A stretch of 64,000 nt of DNA from positions 520,239 to 584,238 of the forward strand of contig BDDD01000060.1 in assembly GCA_001972305.1 (NCBI GenBank), given 5' to 3'. This stretch comes from Cephalotus follicularis. Its lineage: Eukaryota > Streptophyta > Magnoliopsida > Oxalidales > Cephalotaceae. This document shows, one piece after another, positions 1 to 10,938 of this stretch. Positions within the stretch are counted from its first letter, which is position 1. Each line of letters starts with the position of its first letter. The position numbers and the translations under genes are program-made. A model generated the notes under the pieces. The model did no database searches, was not told the origin of the DNA, and was given only the letters and a program-made list of their open reading frames with translations.

Positions 1-2185
1 ACTGCGGATTCTATCTTGTTAGTGTGTAAGAAACTGCTGTGTGATTCATTCTTCAAAGTTCAAGAGGTAATCTCAACCCTTAATTGATTCTTTTAGGTTA
101 AATTTTCTTAGTTTGCTATGTATGTCTAAGTATGCTATGGTTTTGTATTCTTCTTTCTTTGTTTTTGTTCACAGCCGAATTTTGATAGTGTTGTAGTGTT
201 ATTCCTACTATTTTTGTGTTCTGGGAATCACTAAAGGTCAGTTAATTCATTCCCTTTAATTATATTTTTGTTTCAATGGCTTACTTTGAGTGTTTGTGCT
301 CTTGGTATCTTGGGGTCTTTGATTTCTGCCCAAAAGTGTTATCATTGTGTTAGTAATGTTATCTGCACGTTTTATGCACCTATATATATGTCACAAACTG
401 AGTTTAGAACATCTGCAATCAATTAGAAACAAAATCTGGACATGTTCATGCAATGTCTTCTTGCTTCCTTTTGCAAGTTAAATCATTGAAAGGTTGTTTC
501 CTTGTCAAATTTGTGTTTCTAAGTCACCTACTAGTCATATATAATCATATGTTTATGTCCATATGTCTCTAGTTTAATGTAGAAACCATTTGAATCATTT
601 TCAGTAGCAAATCGTCGGATTTCCAACTGTTCTGTCGCCCAGAACAGTCGGCTATCTGTGTGGACAGTCGGCTGGAATGGTTGTGTAGTCGACTGGAGGG
701 AAGAACATAGTCGACTACCTGCATTTTTGGTTGTGTAGTCGACTGTTCATATGGTCCAGTCGACTGCCAAGCCTTCCCAGTCGACTGGACCCCTGTTCTA
801 GTCGATTGTTTTGCCCTGGAATGTGCTGTTTTGAACTGTTTTGATTCGTTTGATCCCCGAATTGATCCAAATCTTTTCCAAACACTGTTAAGAGTCTGTT
901 TAATGCTTCTAATGTGTTTTAGACTCTTATACATATGATTTTGAATGCCTTTTAGATTGTGTACTTCAAAGGAGAATTTGTTTTTGATCGCCTATTCGTA
1001 AGTACTTTGCAAGCGCATAAGGTACGGATTTTCTGTTCCTTGGCTATCTGACATCCAAACTGAAACTATTTTGATAAGCATCTTCGTTTATGAAATCAAT
1101 GATGTTTCATGATTTTGATACGTTTCGAATTCAAAGTTGGTTTGACACTTTTGATTCCGACTTTATCTATACGATATGTTATGGTACGATATGTAAGGAT
1201 ACGATATGTTATGATATGATATGTTATAATACTGTTGTGAACAGTTTTTGAATATGTTGTGTGAAAACATATTATGTGATTTAAGTTGATTTTGATAAAT
1301 CAATTATTTTAAATTAAATACTGAGTATTGTACCCACCTATGGGGTGTATCCATAGGCACATCGTGGGCCTGGCACGGGGACGTGACACTTTCGTAGCGG
1401 TGTGATTAGACTACGGCGTCTCTGAGTGTATGAACAAATCCCATGAGGTGGATTTATGGATCCGCTATGTGATAGAGGCGTATGAATCGATTCTAGTTTA
1501 TGTGATCTGAGGTGAATTCAGATATGTGGTCCGAGGTGTGATCGGTCATGTGTATATGAGAATTGACTTGTGTAGTGCCGTACACTTCAATTCTAGTGGG
1601 CTTTGGAATTAGCGCCTCCCTTGCCAAAATTTATGATATGTGATATGTATATGGCTCAGTATGTTTTAAACAATTATGATTTTGATGTTTCGTAATTGTT
1701 TAGAAAGATATGCAATTATCATTTGAATATGATTAAACTGTTTTATCCATTTAAGATTTCTGTTACATTATCATTGGAATATAAATGTTTTTAAATTACC
1801 GTTTACTGTTTTATTTCCCTTATCCGTACTGAGGTTTGCTCAGCCGCGTTTTTGTTTCCATGCGACAGGTTTTCTGGAGCAGCGGGGGAGAGTGTGATTG
1901 AGTGATGACCACCCTGTGTGTTGGATCCTTAGAAGAGTGATCCTTATGTTATGTTTAGTGGTCTGATACATGGATTTTCATGTTTTATGTTTTAAATTTG
2001 AACTGAATTATGTTTTGGGTTTTCCGCAACAACTTAATATGTTAAATTGTTAAGTTTTAATGTTTTGATAAGACTGCCACATTTTCGACTGTTTTTGATT
2101 AATAAAGTAATGTTTGTGTTCAGATAAGATAATGTTATGCTATGATATGACCCTGTGACGACTCCCGCTATCCGGGGGTGTTACA
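1..2185 (+). repeat. 5' LTR of chromovirus 1 (start outside the window)
   Basis: Window base 1 corresponds to base 6957 in the 3' LTR, so about 510 bp of this LTR lie upstream of the window. It ends in GGGTGTTACA, directly before a tRNA-Met primer site. It carries about 595 bp (roughly 948-1546) that the 3' LTR lacks, so the full LTR was near 2.7 kb, within the range known for Tekay/Del chromoviruses. Near 1165-1230 there is a run of ACGATATGTTATG-like repeats. Around 1830-1880 a CTGAG...GCTCAG stretch is followed by a T-rich tract and CAGGT, resembling a splice acceptor. Confidence 0.93.
646..807 (+). promoter_or_regulatory. Array of eight AGTCGACT-type palindromes in the 5' LTR
   Basis: AGTCGACT or a one-base variant starts at 646, 665, 687, 709, 737, 758, 779 and 800. 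Most spacings are 19-22 bp and one is 28. Several copies extend to CAGTCGACTG. The array is upstream of the presumed transcribed part of the LTR. It could be a set of protein-binding sites; the binding factor is unknown. The reading frame over this region (a repeated Gln-Ser-Thr pattern on the minus strand) is a by-product of the 21-bp spacing. Confidence 0.75.
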
Positions 2186-2191
2186 GAATTT

Positions 2192-2203
2192 TGGTATCAG
2201 AGA
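2192..2203 (+). other. Primer-binding site (tRNA-iMet)
   Basis: TGGTATCAGAGA lies 6 bp after the LTR end. It matches the complement of the 3' end of plant initiator tRNA-Met (TGGTATCAGAGC) except at the last base. Minus-strand cDNA synthesis would be primed here. Confidence 0.9.
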
Positions 2204-2356
2204 TATAGGTTTTGTTTCCTTAGAAGACCTAACTAGGTTTGACTCGTGAGATTGGGTAGACACCGGGTTAGGCTGTTTCGCTTATGATTTTCTGATATGT
2301 TTTCTGTTTTCTGCTATATTCCTTGTGATGTTTTATGTTTGAGCGCCTTTTCGTAG

Positions 2357-3883
2357 ATGGCACGTACAAGGAACGCTGCACGAAGGACTGCACCCGTTGA
2401 GGCTCAGGGAGCTAGAAATGAGCCTACCATGGAGGAGCTCGTACGTCAGGCAGTCGCTCAGGAGATACGACGCGTGTTGAATGAACAGAATCTGGATCAG
2501 GACCGTAGGGAGCCGGTTGCTGCTCATGATCCTCTAGCTGATGTTCAGTTGGGAAGAGATGCTGGGGACAGGACTGTTACGCCCACTTATGTTTGGCTAG
2601 AGCGGTTCCAAAAGCAGAGACCGCTGTCTTTCAGCTCAGCCGTGACTCCGGTGGAAGCTGAGCATTGGATTGCTAATATGGACAAGATCTTTGATGTGCT
2701 CAGTTGCAGTGATGAACAGAAGATTAAGTTAGCTGTATACAGGCTTGAGGGTGATGCTCAGAAATGGTGGAAAACTATGGTTTTGGCTAAAGGTGGCAAC
2801 TATGCAGAGACTTTGACCTGGTCTGAGTTTTGCGAGGTCTTTTATCAGCAGTGTTTTCCCACCGCTGATAAGGAGGCTTACGCCAGAGAGTTTATCAACA
2901 CCAGACAGAAGGATGGAGAGTCGGTGACGGAGTTCTTGACCCGATTCACTAGACTTGCTAGTTTTGCTGGGTCCGCTACAGGAACAACATTGGAACAGAC
3001 AGAAAAGTTCAAGTGGAAGTTGCACTATCAGTTCTGGGGCAAATTGATCAACACCAGGTTTGCTGATGTATCTGAAGTGGCTAATACGGCTAAGAACATT
3101 GAGCTGGAAAGGTTAGATTTCCAGGCTGCTCGATAGGAGTTTGACAGAAAGAGAAACAGAGGTGATTCTCAGGGGCAAGGTTCTGGACAGAATAAGAATA
3201 GGAATGGTAAGCGTGGGAAGAGATATGATAACTGGGGACAGCAATATCCCGGTAATGACCAGAGGCAGACTCAGGGAGCTGCGGATGTCCAGATTGCCAA
3301 GTGTGATTTGTGTGGTAGACAGCATCCGGTGGGAGTGTGTTTCAAGGCTAGTGGAGCCTGTTTTGTGTGTGGACAGAAAGGGCACTTCGTGAAGGATTGT
3401 CCTGACCCTCGTGCAAAGGAAAGGAAAGGGAATAATGCAGATCATGGACAGCGCAACGTGGGAGGTCGTATCTTTGCTATCACGACTCAACAGGCAGCTA
3501 ACGCACCAGGTACTGTTTCGGGCTTTGTTTATGTTGGTAACCGTAGGGCTTATGTTTTGTATGACACTGGATCGACCCACTCGGTTGTGCCGAGGTCTTT
3601 TGTTCGGCATCTTGGGATGCCTTCCCAGCTGCTTGATCCAGCTTTGGTTCTTTCGATCCCTACGGGTTCTTCTGTTGCGATATCTGAGTGCTTTTATGCT
3701 TGTCCTCTTGCTTTCGATGATCGGGTTCGTGATGCGGATCTTTTGCCTATCGATATGTACGACTTCGATATGATTTTGGGAATGAGCTGGTTGGATCGTC
3801 ATCGGGCTACGATCAACTGCTATGCTCGGAGGGTTCTGTTTGGGGATGTGAATAGTCATGAGTTTGTTTATCAGGGTTCATAG
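2357..3883 (+). pseudogene. gag-protease of chromovirus 1, one in-frame stop
   Basis: Gag followed in the same frame by aspartic protease. It starts at the ATG at 2357 with MARTRNAARR. The capsid-like domain lies at about residues 75-210 (motifs LEGDAQKWWKT and FINTRQKDGESVTEFL). A TAG at 3134-3136 interrupts a frame that otherwise runs on through a basic linker. A degenerate knuckle (CDLCGRQH...) is followed by a canonical CX2CX4HX4C knuckle (CFVCGQKGHFVKDC). The protease has the DTG motif at 3563-3571 and ILGMSWL near 3772. The block ends at TAG 3881-3883, after which the same frame continues into RT. Both stops fit CAG-to-TAG changes. The polyprotein would form virus-like particles and process itself in the cytoplasm; this copy cannot be translated through without readthrough. 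Confidence 0.9.
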
Positions 3884-4876
3884 CCGAGGAACGAAGTGAA
3901 AGTGATATCTGCTCTGAAAGCTCGGAAGTTGGTAGCTAAGGGCGCTGAAGGTTTCTTAGCTGTTGTGAAGGATGTCTCAAAGGTTGAGCCTCGCCTTGAA
4001 GACTACCCTGTGGTGCAAGAATTTTCTGATGTGTTTACGGAAGAGTTACCGGGTTTGCCACCGCAACGGGAAGTGGAGTTTACCATCGAACTCATTCCCG
4101 GAGCGACACCTATATCTAAGGCACCTTACAGAATGGCACCGTTAGAACTGCAAGAGTTGAAGGAACTGTTGCAAGAGCTGTTGGACCGGGGTTTCATTCG
4201 GCCTAGTGTTTCGCCATGGGGTGCTCTGGTTCTTTTTGTGAAGAAGAAAGATGGGTCTGTGAGGTTATGCATAGACTACAGAGAGTTGAACCGAATCACT
4301 ATTCAGAATAAATACCCGCTACCTAGGATTGATGACTTGTTTGATCAACTCCAAGGTGCTCGGTATTTCTCGAAGATCGATTTGAGATCGGGATATCATC
4401 ATCTTCGGATAAAGGATGAAGATGTGCCTAAAACTGCTTTCCGTACTCGGTATGGGCATTATGAGTTTTTGGTGATGCCTTTCGGACTCACTAATTACAG
4501 CGATGCTTCTAAGAAGGGTTTGGGGTGTGTTCTGATGCAACACGGTCATGTGATAGCTTATGCTTCGAGACAGTTGAAGCCTTATGAAATGAACTATCCT
4601 ACGCATGATCTCGAGTTGGCAGCGGTAGTGTTTGCGTTGAAGATTTGGAGGCACTACTTGTATGGAGAAACTTGTGACGTCTTTATCGATCATAAGAGTC
4701 TCAAGTACATCTTTACGCAGAAAGAGTTGAACATGCGTCAGAGAAGATGGCTAGAACTTCTGAAAGACTATGATCTGAACATTCAGTACCATCCTGGTAA
4801 AGCAAATGTGGTAGCTGATGCTCTAAGTCGGAAGAGTTTTGGGAGTGTTGCGGCTTTCTTACTCAGCCGCAGTTGA
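3884..4876 (+). pseudogene. Reverse transcriptase-RNase H of chromovirus 1, internally deleted
   Basis: Continues in the gag-protease frame. Visible RT segments include the SPWGA region, [10 protein letters not shown], the [14 protein letters not shown] block and [10 protein letters not shown]. At about 4494-4498 the frame jumps from PFGLTN straight to [11 protein letters not shown], which is the start of RNase H. Roughly 190-200 residues normally between these points, including the FxDD catalytic motif and the thumb, are absent, yet the frame is kept. The RNase H part ([39 protein letters not shown]) looks complete. A frameshift near 4855 ends the frame at TGA 4874-4876. The product could not polymerise DNA. 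Confidence 0.9.
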
Positions 4877-6387
4877 TCGCAGATATGGAACAGATGGATT
4901 TGCGTCTGTATGTTCGGGGTTCTGATGGTTATATTGCTGCGATGAATGTTGAGCCTACTCTTATATCTCGGATTAAGACAGCTCAGAGTGACGATGGTGA
5001 GCTTTGGGCCTTAGTCCAGAATGTTGAAAAGGGTAAGCAATCAGAGTTTCGTATGGATGAACATGGTGTGATATGGCTGGGTAATCGGTTGTGTGTTCCG
5101 TCAGATTCTTCTATCAGAGATGCTGTTTTGTCTGAGGCGCACAGTTCTCCATTTTCTATACATCCAGGTTCTACGAAAATGTATAGAGACTTGAAGAAGA
5201 ATTTCTGGTGGAATAGAATGAAAAGGGATGTTACAGAGTACGTTGGGAAGTGTTTGATCTGTCAACAGGTAAAGATTGAGCACCAACGTGCTAGTGGTTT
5301 GTTACAGCCCTTGGAAGTTCCGGTATGGAAATGGGAAAGTATATCGATGGACTTTGTTACGGGTTTGCCGAGAACTTTCAGAAGGCATGATGCTATCTGG
5401 GTAGTAGTGGATCGATTGACAAAATCGGCTCACTTCTTGGCTATTCGAGAAGACTTTTCGGTTGACCGCTTGGCTGAGGTGTTTCAGCAGGAGATTGTGA
5501 GACTGCATGGGACTCCGGTATCCATTGTTTCGGATAGGGATCCTCGTTTCACATCGCGGTTTTGGAAAGGGTTTTCGAAAGCTTGGGGAACTAGGCTCAG
5601 TTACAGTACAGCTTTTCATCCACAGACAGATGGGCAGACTGAGAGAACCATCCAGACCTTAGAGGATATGTTGAGGTCTTGTGCTTTGGAGTGGACTGGG
5701 AGCTGGGATGAGTATTTGAGCTTGGTGGAGTTTGCCTACAATAACAGTTGGCATGCTAGTATCGGTATGGCTCCGTTTGAAGCTCTGTATGGGAGGAAAT
5801 GTCATGCTCCAACATATTGGGATGAGGTTGGAGAGCGAGTTATCGAGGGACCTGAGCTAGTGCAGATCACTACGAAGAAGGTGGCAATAGCAAGGGAGAG
5901 ATTGAAAGCGGCTCAATCTCGACAGAAGAGTTATGCGGACAGAAATCGGAGGGACTTGGAGTTCAAGGTGGGTGAACATGTGTTCTTGAAAGTTTCGCCT
6001 TGGAAAGGAGTCTGACGTTTTGGACAGAAAGGAAAGTTGAGTCCGCGGTTTATCGGACCTTTTGAAGTTCTGGAGAAGATAGGCGCGGTCGCTTATCGGT
6101 TAGCTTTGCCTCCGCAGTTAGCACATGTCCATAATGTGTTCCACGTATCTTTGCTGAGGAGTTATCAGTATCATCCCCTACATGTGGTTCACTATCTGTT
6201 GGACAGTATTTGTGTGGATCTATCTTGTGACGAGGAGGCCGGGGCTATTTTGGATCGACAGGAACGGGTGACACGTAGCAAGACCGTTTCTTTTGTGAAA
6301 GTGCTGTGGAGGAATCATCCCGAACGTGAAGCTACTTGGGAGCTTGAGGAGCATATTCGGGAGCGTTATCCACACTTGTTTGTTTGA
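4877..6387 (+). pseudogene. Integrase and chromodomain of chromovirus 1, one stop
   Basis: The frame is shifted relative to RT. It has an N-terminal HHCC zinc domain (HSSPFSIHPGSTK... with CLIC at about 5252), then the catalytic core with MDFV, SDRDPRFTS and TDGQTERTIQTLEDM, giving the D, D and E positions. Next comes a GPF-type linker ([13 protein letters not shown]), and the C terminus ([19 protein letters not shown]) is a chromodomain. TGA at 6013-6015 sits where related copies have Arg, so it fits CGA to TGA. Chromodomain integrases insert cDNA in the nucleus and in this class are thought to favour heterochromatin, consistent with the nested surroundings. Confidence 0.9.
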
Positions 6388-6430
6388 GGTATGTTTATGT
6401 TTGTGTTTGTAATTTCGGGACGAAAACTTC

Positions 6431-6446
6431 TTTTTAGGGGGGTGGA
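6431..6446 (+). other. Polypurine tract of chromovirus 1
   Basis: A T-run, then AGGGGGGTGGA, directly abuts the 3' LTR start. This is the plus-strand primer region, preceded by the usual GGGACGAAAA stretch. Confidence 0.85.
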
Positions 6447-8546
6447 TGTAATACCCTGTTCGTTCGTAAATGTATTTTTATGGGTTCGTAAATATATTTT
6501 ACGGATTTTGTATGGGTTTTCGGACTTTTAATTTCGTTTAATTTTAAAAGTCCGGTTGCCCTACGATTTGGGTTTATGTGAATTGTGTGGACTGTTACCG
6601 ATCCGAAAATTTGGGTATGTTATGCTATGTTGGGTTTTATAAATTCTTATTTTAATCCAAAACTTATTTTATTAAAAACAAATTATTTATCTTTTATTTT
6701 AATATTACTTATTCCCTTTTATTGTTAATTTCTTTTATTATTATTTCTTTTAATTTCCTTTTTCCTATTTTACCATTTTCTTCTTCTTTTCTCCTACTTC
6801 CTCCCACCATCTAATTCACATGCAAAGCTTCCTTTTCCATTACAAAATCCAGAAAAGTTTCCCTTTCTTCTCCCTTTTGTCAAATCGTGTCTCCTCCTTT
6901 CTCCATTATAGAGTATCTTGCCATTTTAAATGTTACCTTCATCATTCTTGCAAGCTACTGCGGATTCTATCTTGTTAGTGTGTAAGAAACTGCTGTGTGA
7001 TTCATTCTTCAAAGTTCAAGAGGTAATCTCAACCCTTAATTGATTCTTTTAGGTTAAATTCTCTTAGTTTGCTATGTATGTCTAAGTATGCTATGGTTTT
7101 GTATTCTTCTTTCTTTGTTTTTGTTCACAGCCGAATTTTGATAGTGTTGTGGTGTTATTCCTACTGTTTTTGTGTTCTGGGAATCACTAAAGGTCAGTTA
7201 ATCCATTCCCTTTAATTATATTTTTGTTTCAATGGCTTACTTTGAGTTTTTGTGCTCTTGGTATCTTGGGGTCTTTGATTTCTGCCCAAAAGTGTGATCA
7301 TTGTGTTAGTAATGTTATCTGTACGTTTTATGCACCTATATATGTCACAAACTGAGTTTATAACATCTGCAATCAATTAGAAACAAAATCTGGACATGTT
7401 CATGCAATGTCTTCTTGCTTCCTTTTGCAAGTTAAATCATTGAAAGGTTGTTTCCTTGTCAAATTTGTTTTTCTAAGTCACCTACTAGTCATATATAATC
7501 ATATGTTTATGTCCATATGTCTCTAGTTTAATGTAGAAACCATTTGAACCATTTTCAGTAGCAAATCGTCGGATTTCCAACTGTTCTGTCGCCCAAAACA
7601 GTCGGCTGTCTATGTGGACAGTCGGCTGGAATGGTTGTGTAGTCGACTGGAGGGAAGAACACAGTCGACTACCTGCATTTTTGGTTGTGTAGTCGAATGT
7701 TCATATGGTCCAGTCGACTGCCAAGCCTTCCCAGTTGACTGGACCCCTGTTCTAGTCGACTGTTTTGCCCTGGAATGTGCTGTTTTCAACTGTTTTGATT
7801 CGTTTGATCCCCGAATTGATCCGAATCTTTTCCAAACACTGTTAAGAGTCTGTTTAATGCTTTTGATGTGTTTTAGACTCTTATACATATGATTTTGAAT
7901 GGCGGACATGTGTATATGAGAATTGACTTGTGTAGTGCCGTACACTTCAATTCTAGTGGGCATGTGGAATTAGCGCCTCCCTTGCCAAAATTTATGATAT
8001 GTGATATGTATATGGCTCAGTATGTTTTAAACAATTATGATTTCGATGTTTCGTAATTGTTTCGAAAGATATGCAATTGTCATTTGAATATGATTAAACT
8101 GTTTTATCCGTTTAAGATTTGTATTACATTATCATTGGAATATAAATGTTTTTAAATTACCGTTTACTATTTTATTTCCCTTATCCGTACTGAGGTTTGC
8201 TCAGACGCGTTTTTGTTTCCATGCGGCAGGTTTTCTGGAGTAGCGGGGGAGAGTGTGATTGAGTGATGACCACCCTGTGTGTTGGATCCTTAGGAGAGTG
8301 ATCTTTATGTTATGTTTAGTGGTCTGATACATGGATTTTCATGTTTTATGTTTTAAATTTGAACTGAATTGTGTTTTGGGTTTTCCGCAATAACTTAATA
8401 TGTTAAATTGTTAAGTTTTAATGTTTTGATAAGACTGCCACATTTTCGGCTGTTTTTGATCAATAAAGTAATGTTTATGTTCAGATAAGTTAATGTTATG
8501 CTATGATATGACCCTGTGATGACTCCCGCCATCCGGGGGTGTTACA
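6447..8546 (+). repeat. 3' LTR of chromovirus 1 (internally deleted)
   Basis: Begins TGTAATACCC and ends GGGTGTTACA, 2,100 bp. It is closely similar to 1-2185 except that a segment matching 948-1546 is missing; the junction near 7901-7906 reads GGCGGA. Only the right-hand target-site copy (TTTAC at 8547) is in the window, so the duplication cannot be confirmed. Confidence 0.92.
7600..7761 (+). promoter_or_regulatory. AGTCGACT palindrome array in the 3' LTR
   Basis: Same array as at 646-807 with the same spacing. Two sites differ from the 5' copy by single transitions or losses (for example AGTCGAAT, AGTTGACT), showing CpG decay after insertion. Confidence 0.7.
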
Positions 8547-8547
8547 T

Positions 8548-8925
8548 TTACAATGCTTCCTCATTGAAGAGAATGGGATGGAAGAGAGTGGTAAAGGCAA
8601 TATTTGGCTGCCTAAGGAAGGAGGTAGAAGAAGAAGAAGAATTCAAGGTAAAGGGTTAGAGGATCAAGGTGAGGCACAAAGGGTTAGACATATCCCCGCA
8701 GCACAATAGAAAGCTAGCAGCAGCTTAGATTCTACTATTTTAGCTGAGATTAAGAAACTCAACATTAAAATGGACAACTTGCGAGTAGAATTCCTTGATC
8801 TTTTTGATGATCAAAGAAGAAGAACTAGAAGAATCGAGAAGAAGATGATTGCAAAAGGATTAATTGAGGCTGTCGATATCTCATCATCAGAATCTGAAGA
8901 AGAAGAAGGAGGAGGAGGAGGATAA
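8548..8925 (+). pseudogene. C-terminal remnant of a charged coiled-coil protein in a SIRE-like element
   Basis: One frame is open from the LTR junction to TAA at 8923, broken only by TAG 8707-8709 after a Gln. The reading has an Arg-rich patch (GGRRRRRIQGKG), then a heptad-like charged stretch (ILAEIKKLNIKMDNLRVEF, RRRTRRIEKKM), and ends in a Ser/Glu/Gly tail. It sits upstream of a long 3' noncoding part and a copia-type LTR. SIRE/Maximus copia elements are known for an extra env-like frame with a coiled-coil end in this position, so I suggest that identity. A gag tail or an unrelated host fragment cannot be excluded. Confidence 0.4.
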
Positions 8926-9656
8926 GAAGTGCAACCTTGATTTTCAGATTTTGTATACGTTTTTTTAAAAAAAAAATGCTTGGACATCTTTATTTTGTTT
9001 ATCTATTAAAAAATGCTTGCAGCTATGGCTGTTATTGAATTAAGTTTCAATGTTTGGATAACATTTCTCTTGATGTTTTTGGAATTATAATTTTCTGTTA
9101 TTGGAAATTTTTTTTGCAAGTTTAAATTTTTATAACAATGAGTTTCATTCTTGATGATATGTGAATATTGTTTATGATCTCCTTGAATCAATTTATGATA
9201 TGAAATATGTCAAATAGAATTTTTTAAGAGGAGTTTGTCCTATTAAATTCAGTTTGTTAAAATCTGCTGATGAATGATTTTTTTTTTTTTGTTTTTGATA
9301 CTTAATGGTTTAATGAATCCTATTTTGATGATATGCATAAATTCAGGGGGAGTTCTTATTTCTCAACCTTTTTTATGACTTCCAAAAAGGGGGAGTAATT
9401 TAAAAATGCATATCCTTTTGAATATGAGAATTTATGATGATGCTTATGAAATGGTTATATGCTTATGAAGGAGAAGTTATATGCTTATGAATGTGATTTG
9501 TTTAAAAAGATATAGTTTTACTGCTAAATTGGTATGTCTTGCATGATTTGACAAAGTTATATCCTGCATATGTTGAAGAAAGTTATTGCATATGTTGTTT
9601 TATGCATTTTTATGCATTTTATTGGTTTGTTTTGTCATCATCAAAAATGGGGAGAT
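8926..9656 (+). other. 3' noncoding region of the SIRE-like element with repeated purine tracts
   Basis: AT-rich, no coding. It contains purine tracts at about 9346 (CAGGGGGAG), 9386 (AAAAAGGGGGAG) and, next to the LTR, 9644-9656 (AAAAATGGGGAGAT). Multiple GGGGGAG tracts before the 3' LTR are a known feature of SIRE-type elements. Confidence 0.6.
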
Positions 9657-10938
9657 TGTCGACATTTACATGTTACAATCCTTGTTTTGATGATAACAAA
9701 ACACCTAACATGTGTGTTTGATGTGAAGGGCTATCTAACCAAGTTAACTTGCATTGTAAGATAGCTTAAACTTGCATATCATAACTATTGGCATCAACGA
9801 CTATGATATAGGCATCAACGTGCTGGGAATAAGTACATGTTCTGGGCTTGGAAGGATGATTCTCGTCAACATCATTCATTATCCGCGTCAACGTGCTGGG
9901 AAAAGTATGATTTATGTCAACGTCATGAGGAAAGACGTCGACGTCAAAAGGTGATGGAGACTTAACGTCAACGCAGAAAACAAATGGAGGCAACACCTTG
10001 TCTATAGACGTCAACGTCATATCAAGACATCAACACAAATGGTGCACATTTGGGACAGTGAGTTTGGACGTTAACGCAAAGATATTATGGAGTCAACTCA
10101 AATGATATTTGCGTCAACACCATGGATGCACGTCAACGTAAATAGAACTGAAGATGAACAAAAGCTTGGAGTATCAACGCAGAAAGCCACAGGAGTTAAT
10201 GCATAAGGAGATAGACGTCAACGCCATACGTACACATCAGCGCCAATGACAGCTAAACATAGAATCTGCAAAATTTGAAGGTGTTGAAATGGTGATCCTT
10301 TCCCTAATTAACTCCAATGGCTCTCTAATGATTCCCTGAACTCTAGCAACAACTACAATCATTTGGAGGCTATAAATAGAAGCTCAATCCTTGAAGAAAA
10401 TATCAATCCAAGGCAAGAAAACAAACAAGCAATATTCAAAGCATAAGAGTCTTTATACTTCCAAAAGAGTTTTCTGTTATTTTTAAAGTTCTTCTTGAAC
10501 CTTATATTTGTTATAACAGTCTTTGTAGAGGTTACATTTACAACACTCAATTCACATATTTGTTGTAAACCCAAGGTCATTAGTACCTTTCTCAGAGTTA
10601 GGATTTAGCTTTCGAAAAATCCGAGTTAGAATTTAGCTCGCAAAAATCAAGTTAGGATTGAACTTGTAAAAATCCAGAGTTACTGTTTCTGATCGGGGGA
10701 TTACATTCTAGTGCAAGCTCAAGTGCGGCTTAGGAAAGTGGACGTACGCACGGTTTGCTAAGCCACTATAACATAGTTTGCATCTCTCTTCTCTTACTCT
10801 TTATTTTATTTGCAAATTATTTTATTGTCTTGTGTGTTTTTGATTGATATTATCATTCTTGTTTTTAATCTTAAAAAGGGTAATTATTTTCTACATAACC
10901 AATTCACCCCCCTCTTGGTTGCGTTTTTTGACCCTTCA
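9657..10938 (+). repeat. LTR of a SIRE-like Ty1/copia element
   Basis: Starts TGTCGACATTTACATG right after the purine tract, then TTTTGATGATAACAAA, wording typical of SIRE/Maximus LTRs. Near the right end an AACCAA...TTGGTT inverted repeat at about 10897-10921 encloses a C-rich loop (TTCACCCCCCTC), also typical of this lineage. The exact end (10938, CCTTCA) is inferred. A cluster of GTCAACG/GTCGACG motifs fills 9785-10235. Confidence 0.6.
9785..10235. promoter_or_regulatory. GTCGAC/GTCAAC motif cluster in a copia LTR
   Basis: About 15 copies of motifs such as GGCATCAACG, GCGTCAACGTG, GACGTCGACGTC (9933-9945) and GACGTCAACGTC (near 10008). Spacing is less regular than in the Ty3 LTRs. The same core recurs in LTRs of the other superfamily in this window. 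Confidence 0.6.

Noticed and set aside
569-934. 121-codon minus-strand frame with repeated Gln-Ser-Thr over the chromovirus 1 LTR, and its copy at 7610-7963
   Set aside because: Arises from the 21-bp spacing of the AGTCGACT sites within the LTR; no protein family and broken differently in the two LTRs.
3113-3859. 248-codon minus-strand frame opposite gag-protease
   Set aside because: Antisense shadow of chromovirus 1 coding; no protein similarity recognised.
10897-10921. AACCAA...TTGGTT hairpin considered as a transcription terminator
   Set aside because: Bacterial-type terminators are not expected here; it matches a feature common in SIRE-like LTR ends.
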